NCBI GenBank assembly: GCA_030612565.1
Contig: JAUWNQ010000016.1
Location: forward strand, 1 to 8,301
Reading direction: 5' to 3'
Source of the DNA: Candidatus Bipolaricaulota bacterium
Lineage (GTDB): Bacteria > Bipolaricaulota > Bipolaricaulia > UBA7950 > UBA9294
Length of the DNA stretch: 8,301 nt
The notes under the pieces: generated by a model
Database searches by the model: none
What the model was told of the DNA's origin: nothing
What the model saw: the letters and a program-made list of their open reading frames with translations, nothing else
Part shown: positions 1 to 6,689 of the stretch, piece by piece
Layout of the letters: the number at the start of each line of letters is the position of its first letter
Numbering within the stretch: position 1 is the first letter of the stretch
Position numbers and translations under genes: made by a program

Positions 1-285
1 CGCCCCGAGGCGATGGGGAAGCTCCTACACCGAAGCTGGATGATCAAGCGCAAGATCGCCAGGGGGATCACGGACCCGCGGATCGACGAGTGGTATCATG
101 CCGCTCTCGACGCCGGGGCGGAGGGTGGGAAGATCCTCGGCGCCGGGGGAGGAGGGTTCCTCCTCCTCTACTGCGAGCCGGAAGAACAGGGGGCGCTCGT
201 GCGCCAGCTGGAAGGGATGGGGCTGCAAAAGGTCGACTTCTCCTTCGAAGGAGAGGGGAGCCGGATCATCTACGTGGAGGAGTAA
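1..285 (+). CDS. hddA: D-glycero-D-manno-heptose 7-phosphate kinase (GHMP kinase), C-terminal part
   Basis: This is the last 94 codons of a kinase that begins upstream of the window. The segment contains the C-terminal GHMP-kinase motif GGKILGAGGGGFLLLY at about window codons 43-58, a glycine-rich loop typical of the HddA branch, followed by the usual short alpha/beta tail ending in IIYVEE. The upstream RSWMIKRKIARGI and DPRIDEWYHAAL stretches also fit the helical C-terminal domain. HddA-type enzymes phosphorylate D-glycero-D-manno-heptose 7-phosphate at C1 in the cytoplasm, on the way to GDP- or ADP-heptose for surface glycans. The stop codon lies one base before the gmhA start, so the two are almost certainly co-transcribed and possibly translationally coupled. 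Other GHMP sugar kinases share the C-terminal motif; the gmhA neighbour is what favours hddA. The N-terminal ATP-binding part is not visible. Confidence 0.82.
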   Translation, partial: RPEAMGKLLHRSWMIKRKIARGITDPRIDEWYHAALDAGAEGGKILGAGGGGFLLLYCEPEEQGALVRQLEGMGLQKVDFSFEGEGSRIIYVEE

Positions 286-286
286 T

Positions 287-844
287 ATGCGCGATTACAT
301 ACGAGAGTATATCGATCGACTAGAACAGGGGCTGCGAGAGATCAACCCTGTTGCGATCGAGCGGGTCGTAGAGACCCTGGAGAATGCGCGGCGTGAGCGA
401 CGAACGATCTTCATCATCGGAAACGGAGGGAGCGCCGCCACCGCCTCGCACATGGCGAACGACCTGCAGAAGCTTGCTTCTCAGGGCAAGGATGTGGCAT
501 TCCGCGCCATCGCGCTGACCGACAACGTTCCCCTGCTCACCGCGTGGGGAAACGATGAGGATTACACCGCCGTATTTGTCCGTCAACTGGAGGCGCTGGC
601 ACAAGCCGGGGACCTGTTGATCGCGATTACAGGCAGCGGCAACTCACCGAACATCATCCGCGCGATGGAATGGGCAAAGAATGCGGGACTGAAGACGATT
701 GCACTCCTTGGGTTCGAGGGGGGAAGAGCAAGAAGCATTGCCGATCACGTGTTGTTATTCCCCGAGGATCACTATGGACGAATAGAGGACGCACACATGA
801 TCCTGGAGCACATGATCGCCAATTATCTTGCCGACCTACCTTGA
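287..844 (+). CDS. gmhA: Phosphoheptose isomerase (sedoheptulose 7-phosphate isomerase)
   Basis: A 185-aa SIS-domain protein of normal length for GmhA, which converts sedoheptulose 7-phosphate to D-glycero-D-manno-heptose 7-phosphate, the first committed step of heptose synthesis in the cytoplasm. Visible signatures are IIGNGGSAATASHMAND (residues 44-59), the phosphate-binding GSGNSPNI (116-123) and the C-terminal RIEDAHMILEHM helix (165-176), whose acidic and histidine residues correspond to the metal and active-site positions of the family. The open frame extends further upstream, but the ATG at 287 is chosen because the family starts with such a short helix and because it follows the kinase stop by one base. 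The region after SHMAND is less acidic than in enterobacterial GmhA, so an SIS isomerase acting on a related sugar phosphate remains possible. The hddA-like neighbour supports the heptose role. Confidence 0.92.
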   Translation: MRDYIREYIDRLEQGLREINPVAIERVVETLENARRERRTIFIIGNGGSAATASHMANDLQKLASQGKDVAFRAIALTDNVPLLTAWGNDEDYTAVFVRQLEALAQAGDLLIAITGSGNSPNIIRAMEWAKNAGLKTIALLGFEGGRARSIADHVLLFPEDHYGRIEDAHMILEHMIANYLADLP

Positions 845-869
845 AAAAAGGACGCTAATCGAGTAACAA
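841..869 (+). promoter_or_regulatory. Possible sigma70-type promoter for tRNA-Ala
   Basis: TTGAAA (841-846), overlapping the gmhA stop codon, is followed after 17 bp by TAACAA (864-869), and the tRNA begins 13 nt later. The -35 box is good but the -10 box matches consensus at only 3 of 6 positions. No terminator separates gmhA from the tRNA, so read-through from the heptose operon is an alternative. Confidence 0.3.
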
Positions 870-882
870 ATACGCACACACT

Positions 883-955
<73 letters not shown>

Positions 956-1017
956 TCCGTTCAACGACCCCCTCTACACCCGCCACCTGGAGGAAGCATA
1001 AAGGAGGAGTCTTCGAG

Positions 1018-1227
1018 ATGCTGAGCAGATGTGTCGTTATCGTGAAGGCCAGAGAACCCTTCCTCCTGTGGCTGCAGCCTCTTCACGAATCTGCTAGCAT
1101 CACGCTCGATCAGGTTAACGAGGATACCACTGGATCACCTGAATGCGGTTGTTTCCAGGAACGTAAGGGTCAAACCTTCATTCTTAGGATTTCATCGTTT
1201 CATGAACACGCTTCGCGATCACACTGA
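1018..1227 (+). pseudogene. Small conserved-type hypothetical protein, probably truncated or frameshifted
   Basis: The ATG at 1018 is preceded by the strong ribosome-binding site AAGGAGGAG (1001-1009) and opens a 69-codon frame. The first 38 residues (MLSRCVVIVKAREPFLLWL, then an ITLDQVNEDTT segment) resemble, from memory, the N-terminus of a widespread uncharacterised family of about 110 residues that starts with a V-V-I-V/I-K-A-R/K-x-P-F-x-x-W-L pattern and continues T-L-x-x-x-N-E-D-T. After NEDTT the sequence loses that character and ends at 1227, well short of the usual length, so I read it as a gene whose 3' half has been lost or shifted. It sits directly after the tRNA and 47 bp before a RAYT-derived element. 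Function is unknown; an intact short variant cannot be excluded. Confidence 0.45.
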
Positions 1228-1268
1228 CAGTCGAGTACAGCAGTCCTACATGGTCCACCACTTCTCTG

Positions 1269-1297
1269 GAATTCGGGGGACACATACCTTATCTCCG
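1269..1297 (+). repeat. RAYT-element terminal repeat, copy A
   Basis: This 29-bp sequence (GAATTCGGGGGACACATACC plus nine bases) is identical to 3125-3153, in the same orientation. Read on the minus strand it contains the in-frame TAA stop and downstream end typical of RAYT transposase genes. Its first 14 bp from 1275 pair as an inverted repeat with 1501-1514. Confidence 0.85.
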
Positions 1298-1514
1298 TGG
1301 GAAGTACGATCTTCGTCTGAGAAGAACACATCCATTCGGCGAACACCGCGCTGTGTAACATGGTGCGGATAGTCAGGAACAACAACACGACCAATTCGAG
1401 GCATGCGACGATTGTGTCATACGAGAACAGATAAGACAACGTCACCGATGCTTTCTTCTCTGAGGTCACAGTCAGAGGTTCTCCGGACAGTTCGAATTAC
1501 GGTATGTGTCCCCC
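1275..1514 (-). mobile_element. 240-bp MITE-like element derived from a RAYT transposase gene by internal deletion
   Basis: The element is bounded by a perfect 14-bp inverted repeat: GGGGGACACATACC at 1275-1288 and its complement at 1501-1514. Inside it, on the minus strand, the first 33 or so codons of a RAYT transposase are intact (1404 down to 1306) and then run straight into the 3' terminal repeat that normally follows the last codon. The left end matches the downstream end of the RAYT remnant at 3125-3153, and the right end has the composition of a RAYT upstream end (tacc-gtaattc). It is therefore a deletion derivative that kept both ends and lost most of the coding region. It cannot move by itself, but could be moved in trans by a related transposase. 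Confidence 0.75.
1306..1404 (-). pseudogene. RAYT transposase N-terminal fragment
   Basis: Starting at the ATG whose complement is 1402-1404, the frame reads MPRIGRVVVPDYPHHVTQRG and then VRRMDVFFSDEDR, the characteristic first strand and turn of IS200-like/RAYT (Y1_Tnp) proteins, which typically begin M-x-R-x-x-R and contain HHVTQRGN-R-R-x-x-VFF. Homology stops at residue 33. The frame continues through the terminal repeat to a TAG at 1246-1248, giving at most a 52-aa peptide without the HUH motif or the catalytic tyrosine, so it has no transposase activity. The glycine after QRG is followed by Val where Asn is usual. Another minus-strand frame across this interval is longer but shows no family features; this shorter frame is the meaningful one. 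Confidence 0.78.
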
Positions 1515-1675
1515 AAACTCCAATATTGAGCCTCAGTATAGGTTTGTAGCTGCTTTGCATCAAGACGCGTCTTGCGGCTGTTGATTTCTGCCTCTGCTAG
1601 CATGAACCGTATAGCTCCGCTAGGTTGGCTCATCTTGGCCGCGGCTGCCAGTTTCGCTTTCAAACAGCATCCCTC

Positions 1676-1681
1676 TATAAT
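1676..1681 (+). promoter_or_regulatory. -10 box for the secreted-protein gene
   Basis: A perfect TATAAT lies 19 bp before the ATG at 1701, predicting a transcript start near 1688 and a leader of about 13 nt that is mostly the Shine-Dalgarno site. At 17-bp spacing the -35 position reads TTCGCT, a poor match, so an activator or another sigma factor may be involved, or the box may be fortuitous. Confidence 0.45.
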
Positions 1682-1700
1682 GGAAGCAAGGAGGTGCGAA

Positions 1701-3113
1701 ATGAAGAGAGCTCTGCTTTGCTTGGCGGCGTTGGTACTTGTCGCACCATACGCCTGGAGTGATTGTTGCAACAACGACAGCCCGGAGTGTGCGTGTTTCG
1801 TGGATGGGGGTGCTTGGGATCCAACCGGAATGACAATTCAGGACGTCGCAATTGCCACCCTGGGCACCCAGGAGTCGTGCGTAAACGAAGGTGGCAAACC
1901 GTTCTATCAGATGCGTCTTGGCTCCAACAGTACCGATGAGGCGCAACTATGGGCCTGCTTTCTGGAGAACACGCCGCACACCACCGTCTACGACCCGGAC
2001 GCTTGGTGTTCTGAAACGATCTCATACTGGCATCGCGAGGCTGGGATCCCGTACAGTGGAGGTTACCAAAGCACTTGGGATATTCACTGGCAGCGCCCGA
2101 ATACCGAGGCGATCCGCACTTTTTATATGGTAGAGGAAGCCAGTGGGGGGAGGGGGCGGTGGATCGACTGGTGGGAGTTAGATTACGGGGACTTCCAACC
2201 CGGCGTCAATGCCCCGGTTCCTGGTGCATACGTTCTGATAAGGAAGTACGAGGACGGCGAATGGAACGGCAAGAGCCACAGCTTGATGATCAACGAGATG
2301 ACCATTCACCAGGACGTGTTTGGTGAAGTCCTTCGGGTCGAGGCAACGCTCCTCGAGGGCAATGCTGGTCCGGGTCCGGGAGAAGTCAGCGCATCCGCAG
2401 TGTTTGACGATCTTCTGTCTCTAACCCCGGCGGGCAGTGATTCCATCGGTTCTCAGCACAAGAAGATCCTCGGCTTTGGGATCGATCTCGACCGAACAGG
2501 CGCTCCCATCTACGATCCGGCCAAGCTACACTACGTCCGCCCTGCCCCGCACGAACGGATAGTGAAGACCAGAGAGGTTGAGGTGAGAGATCCCTTCTGG
2601 AAGGAGTACTATGCCCCTCTGATTCCCAGACTGATTTCGTATGCCAAGAAGGTGCGTCCAGGATGTCCTGTCAAGTGTTCATCCGAAGTGATCAAGGCAA
2701 ACGCGATACCAGATGGATATGGTGTCTACTGGAGCTTCCCGAAGAATATCGACGACCTGGAGCCTCAAGGGGTGGAGATCATGATTGACCTCTTGGACGA
2801 GCACCCCTTGCCAATTATCGGCATAGAGTTGGGCTGGGGAGGAGGATACATACCGCAGGGTTACCAAGTTCAGTGGGCAGGAGCTGCCCGTCGCTTCTGG
2901 GAAGCTACTGTGCCACAATTCGACCCAGGAAAACTGCCTCCCAGTTCTAAGTTCTTGCTCCCCGTGCCGATCACATTTAGCAAGTCTGGGACAGCTGTGC
3001 GCTATGTGAGGCTGTTCTTCCCGCGCGGTACTTTTCGACGCGAAGCTCGGTTGGAAGTGCTGCGGTTTGTCTACAATTGGGGGCCAGGGAAGGATACAGA
3101 ATACAATCCATGA
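1701..3113 (+). CDS. Secreted CHAP/NlpC-P60-like cysteine hydrolase with probable C-terminal discoidin-like domain
   Basis: A 470-aa protein. The open frame begins earlier, but the ATG at 1701 has AAGGAGGTG at 1688-1696 and starts a clear signal peptide: MKR, a hydrophobic core ALLCLAALVLVA, and likely cleavage near WS-DCC (residue 20). The mature N-terminus is cysteine-rich (C22, C23, C30, C32, C60, C86). Residues 75-205 resemble the CHAP/NlpC-P60 amidase fold: DAWCSETISYWHREAGIP puts Cys103 at the start of a helix, as in W-C-A-x-x-V-x-W families, PVPGAYVLI (172-180) matches the strand before the catalytic His, and GKSHSLMI supplies His193. Residues 335-460 look like an F5/8-type-C (discoidin) sugar-binding sandwich: IIGIELGWGGGYIPQGYQVQ, a following W, then AVRYVRLFF and a final LEVLRFVYN strand. 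I infer an exported enzyme that cuts peptidoglycan or an amide-linked substrate while held to a glycan. Catalysis and substrate are unproven. It stands alone between two RAYT relics. Confidence 0.72.
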   Translation: MKRALLCLAALVLVAPYAWSDCCNNDSPECACFVDGGAWDPTGMTIQDVAIATLGTQESCVNEGGKPFYQMRLGSNSTDEAQLWACFLENTPHTTVYDPDAWCSETISYWHREAGIPYSGGYQSTWDIHWQRPNTEAIRTFYMVEEASGGRGRWIDWWELDYGDFQPGVNAPVPGAYVLIRKYEDGEWNGKSHSLMINEMTIHQDVFGEVLRVEATLLEGNAGPGPGEVSASAVFDDLLSLTPAGSDSIGSQHKKILGFGIDLDRTGAPIYDPAKLHYVRPAPHERIVKTREVEVRDPFWKEYYAPLIPRLISYAKKVRPGCPVKCSSEVIKANAIPDGYGVYWSFPKNIDDLEPQGVEIMIDLLDEHPLPIIGIELGWGGGYIPQGYQVQWAGAARRFWEATVPQFDPGKLPPSSKFLLPVPITFSKSGTAVRYVRLFFPRGTFRREARLEVLRFVYNWGPGKDTEYNP

Positions 3114-3124
3114 GGTGATAGATT

Positions 3125-3153
3125 GAATTCGGGGGACACATACCTTATCTCCG
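3125..3153 (+). repeat. RAYT-element terminal repeat, copy C
   Basis: Exact 29-bp match to 1269-1297 in direct orientation. On the minus strand it contains the TAA stop (3145-3147) of the adjoining RAYT remnant, which shows that this is the downstream end of a RAYT element rather than an unrelated repeat. Confidence 0.88.
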
Positions 3154-3450
3154 GGTCTTGGGACCTGGCTTTCGCTTGCGGAGGAAGCGACCTGTTAGCG
3201 CCTCGGCTAGATTCACGAACGACTCACCTCCCAACGGCCGACCGGTGCGCGTGTGGAGCTGTAGTTCCTCGATCCCATCGGGTTGGGAGGAAAGGATGCT
3301 TTCCAGTCATCGATTCCCGCAAGTGGGCCCAGACTGTGCACAAGAGGATCTTTCTCCATGAGTCCCATCGACCACCATGCGCTGGACCATTGGTAGTCCC
3401 ACGGCGAAGCCCCCAGACCAGCAAGAACCCTATGGCAGCGTCTTTTAGTC
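3145..3450 (-). pseudogene. RAYT transposase C-terminal remnant, frameshifted
   Basis: Read on the minus strand from about 3450, the frame gives RVLAGLGASPWDYQWSSA, DPLVHSLGPL and DDWKA, the decayed form of the NPVRAGLV-x-x-P-x-DY-x-WSSA, DPLL and DW-x-AFL landmarks of RAYT/Y1_Tnp proteins. Near 3294-3297 the frame shifts. In the next frame the sequence resumes as IEELQLHTRTGRPLGGESFV and then NLAEALTGRFLRKRKPGPKT, the well-known RTGRPLG-x-x-x-F and R-K-PGPK tail, ending at TAA inside the terminal repeat. Restoring one T in the GCATCC run would join both parts (AFLSSQPDG). The N-terminal half with the HUH motif and catalytic tyrosine is missing. The opposite end may be the GGGGAACTGTACC-type terminus near 3485-3498. 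This is a dead copy of the same family that left the 1275-1514 element. Confidence 0.82.
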
Positions 3451-3453
3451 ACA

Positions 3454-3662
3454 CGTCACCACGGAACGGCGAACGAACGCATGTTAGGTACAGTTCCCCG
3501 GGCTCTCCGACCCTGATGCGCTGTCGATTTCGGTTTGCGAGGGTCTCGACTTCCGCATACCGATCCTCCTCCTCACAACCGTGGATCAAGACCGATTTTC
3601 ATCTTATCCCTTGGTCCAGTTTTCGGGTGAAGATCTTTGACTCACTGATCTAGAGACGCGAA
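3454..3662. other. Intergenic stretch without a recognised gene
   Basis: It contains a RAYT-type terminus in outward orientation (GGTACAGTTCCCC, 3487-3499) and one arm of a weak 50-nt repeat (3581-3630). On the minus strand a GAGGAGGAGG site precedes an ATG (complement of 3556-3558) that opens a 24-codon frame ending at 3484, inside the terminus-like sequence. That may be the start of a gene cut by an element, but I do not recognise it. Confidence 0.4.
3581..3630. repeat. Weak 50-nt repeat flanking hicAB, left copy
   Basis: Aligns with 4453-4502 in direct orientation at roughly 75% identity with two single-base gaps. Shared blocks include ATCAAG, ATCCCTT and GTTTT..GGGTGA. The two copies lie either side of hicA-hicB. 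The similarity is modest and could reflect two decayed copies of one sequence or chance. Confidence 0.35.
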
Positions 3663-3692
3663 TGGACAAGCCGCCGTCCTTGATGGTATACT
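3663..3692 (+). promoter_or_regulatory. hicAB promoter, predicted to give a leaderless transcript
   Basis: TGGACA (3663-3668), an 18-bp spacer and TATACT (3687-3692). The expected start point, seven bases past the -10 box, is position 3699, which is the A of the hicA ATG. No Shine-Dalgarno sequence precedes that ATG, which fits leaderless translation. Confidence 0.55.
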
Positions 3693-3698
3693 CCGTGC

Positions 3699-3953
3699 AT
3701 GGGTGAGTATGAAAAGCTGTACGAGCATGTCATACTTCGGCGTTCGGACGCGAACGTCCCATTTGCCGGGTTGTGTGAACTTCTTAAGAGACTCGGATTC
3801 GAGGAACGCATCAAGGGCGACCATCACATCTTCACGAGGAGCCAAGTAGGAGAGATCCTCAATCTGCAGCCGGAGAACGGCAAGGGCAAACCTTACCAGG
3901 TGAAGCAGGTGCGTGGAGTGATCCTGAAGTATAATCTGACCTTGGAGGATTGA
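3699..3953 (+). CDS. hicA: HicA family toxin (mRNA interferase)
   Basis: An 84-aa protein of the usual HicA length, a small dsRBD-like fold that cleaves mRNA in the cytoplasm and is held in check by HicB. Visible marks are the N-terminal KLYEHVILRR helix, DANVPFAGLCELLKRLGF (17-34), the catalytic-histidine motif GDHHIFTR with His42 the likely nucleophile, and the tail NLQPENGKGKPYQVKQVRGV. The usual motif is G-S-H-H-x-F; here Asp replaces Ser before the histidines. The start at 3699 fits family N-termini (MG-x-YEKL) and sits exactly where transcription should begin. The stop is immediately followed by hicB, whose ribosome-binding site lies inside the last hicA codons, so translation is likely coupled. 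The toxin-first order is the common hicAB arrangement. Confidence 0.9.
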   Translation: MGEYEKLYEHVILRRSDANVPFAGLCELLKRLGFEERIKGDHHIFTRSQVGEILNLQPENGKGKPYQVKQVRGVILKYNLTLED

Positions 3954-3955
3954 TC

Positions 3956-4168
3956 ATGAATACGAAGTACGAAATCATCATCTTCTGGAGCACAGAGGAC
4001 AATGCGTTCGTTGCTGAGGTCCCAGAACTTCCAGGTTGCATGGCTGACGGCAATAGTTATCAAGAGGCTCTTTCGAATGCCGAACAGATCATTCAGGAAT
4101 GGATCGATACTGCAAACGAATTGGGTAGACCCGTGCCGGAACCAAGGGGCCGACTCGCCTATGCCTAG
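3956..4168 (+). CDS. hicB: HicB family antitoxin, short form
   Basis: A 70-aa protein with the partial RNase-H-like HicB fold: YEIIIFWSTEDNAFVAEVPE (5-24), LPGCMADG (26-33), then an amphipathic helix YQEALSNAEQIIQEWIDTAN (35-54) and a proline-rich tail. It should bind HicA and block its active site. It lacks the extra C-terminal HTH or ribbon-helix-helix domain of longer HicB proteins, so DNA-binding autoregulation is not expected from this chain alone. A TTG at 3950 could extend the frame by two codons, but the ATG at 3956 is preferred because GGAGG (3944-3948) lies 7 nt before it. It begins 2 nt after the hicA stop. The pair lies in DNA bounded by a tRNA 3'-end duplication, a usual setting for toxin-antitoxin genes that stabilise mobile DNA. 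Confidence 0.9.
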   Translation: MNTKYEIIIFWSTEDNAFVAEVPELPGCMADGNSYQEALSNAEQIIQEWIDTANELGRPVPEPRGRLAYA

Positions 4169-4275
4169 GAGATCGGGATTGGGTTCTCTCTCCCGAATCA
4201 GCTCTTGGCAGACGCTTTGATGCGCAGGGGGCGTACGTGCCATACTTCAACGAAACTGCCAACGAATGCGTTCTA

Positions 4276-4321
4276 CATTCAGTCTCCCAGGCTCCACAGA
4301 AAACAGGAACCCCGGTTGTAG
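4276..4321. repeat. 46-nt dispersed repeat, copy 1
   Basis: Aligns without gaps to 6690-6735 in the same orientation at about 78% identity; the longest shared runs are CCACAGAAA and GGTTGTAG. The copy at 6690 begins with GGTACAGTCCCC, which resembles a RAYT-type element end, so both copies may be flanks of one element family. Confidence 0.6.
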
Positions 4322-4394
4322 GCAGCTCTTCCGCGCACGCCTGCGACACTCCCGAAAAGGAGACATCCCGAAAGGCCCACGCCATCAGCACTTT

Positions 4395-4416
4395 GGGGTT
4401 CGAGTCCTCTAGGCTC
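4395..4416 (+). other. Partial copy of the tRNA-Ala 3' end (candidate attachment site)
   Basis: The 22 nt match 932-953 of tRNA-Ala at 21 positions; the only change is C to T in the T-stem. The copy covers most of the T arm and the 3' acceptor strand, is in the same orientation as the tRNA, and stops two bases short of the discriminator base. No upstream tRNA half is present. A duplicated tRNA 3' end downstream in the same orientation is the standard footprint of tRNA-targeted integration. A decayed unrelated tRNA fragment is the alternative. Confidence 0.6.
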
Positions 4417-4452
4417 TCCCGCCTTGAAGGAAGATCGGCCATTCTCGTAAGC

Positions 4453-4502
4453 GCGAATCAAGGTCGCTATTGATCTCATCCCTTCTCCGGTTTTGGGGGT
4501 GA
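4453..4502. repeat. Weak 50-nt repeat flanking hicAB, right copy
   Basis: Partner of 3581-3630 at roughly 75% identity. Together the two copies bracket hicA-hicB and part of the debris after it. Confidence 0.35.
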
Positions 4503-4574
4503 GGTCACGCAGCTTGACTTAAATGCGTTGTGTACGCCCGTCGCTGCTCGGCAGTGTTTTCCGCTTCGATTCGC

Positions 4575-4682
4575 TCAGACTTTCTGAGCCTTCTTGGCCT
4601 TCTTCGCGGCACGCTTTTCTTTGATGGATTTCTGAGCTGTCTTCTTGTCGCTCTTTTTTTGCTTGTCGCTCGACTTAGCCAT
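4575..4682 (-). CDS. Lysine-rich basic microprotein (35 aa)
   Basis: The minus-strand ATG (complement of 4680-4682) has a perfect AGGAGG (4689-4694) six bases upstream, the strongest translation signal on this strand. The product begins MAKSSDKQKKSDKK and ends SIKEKRAAKKAKKAQKV. It has 15 Lys and 1 Arg in 35 residues, no aromatic residues, and helix-favouring KEKRAAKKAKKA repeats. I recall similar short K-E-K-R-A-A-K-K-x-K tails in small uncharacterised basic proteins of several bacterial phyla, but know no assigned function; nucleic-acid or ribosome association is only an inference from charge. It is too short to be called by length-limited gene finders. A longer frame on the same strand overlaps it but lacks a ribosome-binding site and family features. 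It lies alone between debris and the IS3 element. Confidence 0.65.
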   Translation of the reverse strand: MAKSSDKQKKSDKKTAQKSIKEKRAAKKAKKAQKV

Positions 4683-4694
4683 AGCAAGCCTCCT

Positions 4695-5019
4695 GTGAAT
4701 GAGGAAGTGTCGTTTCGATGTGGATATAGATGGTACCGCATCTGAGTGCTGGAAAACAGTTCCCTATTGCGCAGAAGGGTTTGCCCATCAATGATTGTCC
4801 CTATCTCTTTCGAGAAGACCCACTGATCAGGCAGAGACGGCGCTTTGTTCAACAAGAAACCGCTTGATCCGGAATAGCGCAAACGGAAGCGGTTCGCGAC
4901 ACGCCCAACTTTTGAGGTGCTGTTTGAGGGTGTCAACCATAGCTACAGCCTGCAAGGAGGCACGCCTGTCCTAGGCTCTCGCGGCGTGTTGAGCCAATCG
5001 TTGAGGGTTACGTCTTCGC
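4695..5019. other. Region without a recognised gene
   Basis: A minus-strand frame stays open across most of this stretch but has no recognisable motif or good start. One interrupted palindrome is present: AACCGCTT at 4858-4865 and AAGCGGTT at 4887-4894, without a T-run. It could be an operator or a chance hairpin. Position 4971 onward repeats ten bases of the tRNA-derived sequence (CTAGGCTCTC). Confidence 0.4.
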
Positions 5020-5086
5020 CTATACCAAGTAGGCCAAGCCAAGACCCACGGCAAGGATCAAGCCGAGGGCCGGGAGGATCGACTTC
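5020..5086 (-). pseudogene. C-terminal tail of a hydrophobic peptide, cut by the IS3 element
   Basis: On the minus strand the sequence next to the IS left end reads KSILPALGLILAVGLGLAYL, then V and a TAG stop at 5020-5022. It is a plausible single transmembrane segment with regular hydrophobic codons. No start codon is available on this side: going upstream the frame enters the insertion sequence and meets a stop. The beginning of the gene was probably separated by the insertion. On the far side of the element the minus strand has a GTG preceded by GGAGAG near 6407-6420, which might be the missing start, but the junction frame cannot be confirmed because no target duplication is visible. Confidence 0.4.
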
Positions 5087-5114
5087 TGAACTGCCCCGGG
5101 ATTGCCGGAGAGTT
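5087..5114 (+). repeat. IS3 element left inverted repeat (IRL)
   Basis: Starts TGAACTGCCCCGG and includes CCGGAG further in. It pairs with the right repeat at 21 of 28 positions and ends 22 bp before the orfA ATG. Confidence 0.85.
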
Positions 5115-5136
5115 AAATTCTTGAGAGGATGGAGTC

Positions 5137-6401
<1,265 letters not shown>

Positions 6402-6689
6402 TGTGGCGCACCACGCAGGGGCACTCTCCACCAGAGCTCGCGACGTTCTAGACAGCGAGTGAGGCCGAGTAAGGTGCCACCCGTCTACACTAGGGTCAAC
6501 GGTAGGGACTGCATAGACGGCGATTCACCTAGCTACTTCGCGCGCCAATCACGTACTACAACACGACAGACCACCTACAAGGCGTCAGGAGATGCCCCAT
6601 TAACTTAGCCTTTCCACCTCGACCGTGGATGGCATTCTTCTCGATGCGTGGTCGCTCGTCATCATGAAACCGCTACCGAACGCGTCCCA
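6402..6689. other. Intergenic region, nothing recognised
   Basis: No frame on either strand has a convincing start or family motif. It is flanked by the IS3 element and RAYT-type sequences and contains no long inverted or tandem repeat that I could find by eye. It is probably decayed DNA between insertions. Confidence 0.4.

Larger units (their letters stand above)
4169..4574. other. Intergenic region with repeat relics, no recognised gene
   Basis: No frame here shows a family signature. The region holds a 46-nt repeat (4276-4321) shared with 6690-6735, the tRNA-Ala 3'-end copy (4395-4416) and the right arm of a weak repeat (4453-4502). A short inverted repeat, CGGGA/TCCCG, just after the hicB stop has no T-run, so I do not call a terminator. 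The region looks like compacted element debris. Confidence 0.55.

Noticed and set aside
1200..1469. Hydrophobic 89-codon minus-strand frame over the MITE-like element
   Set aside because: It is out of frame with the RAYT N-terminal fragment, which explains the coding-like signal there.
1572..1700. Extended start for the secreted-protein gene
   Set aside because: No ribosome-binding site at 1572, and the signal peptide with AAGGAGGTG begins cleanly at 1701.
4858..4894. Interrupted palindrome AACCGCTT...AAGCGGTT as a terminator
   Set aside because: The 8-bp stem has a 21-nt loop and no T-run; an operator is possible but nothing supports it.
4505..4936. 143-codon minus-strand frame
   Set aside because: No ribosome-binding site or family motif; its arginine/lysine-rich end is the shadow of the lysine-rich microprotein in another frame.
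4971..4980. A third partial copy of the tRNA end (CTAGGCTCTC)
   Set aside because: Only ten bases match the 4409-4418 copy and the T-arm part is missing; too short to claim.
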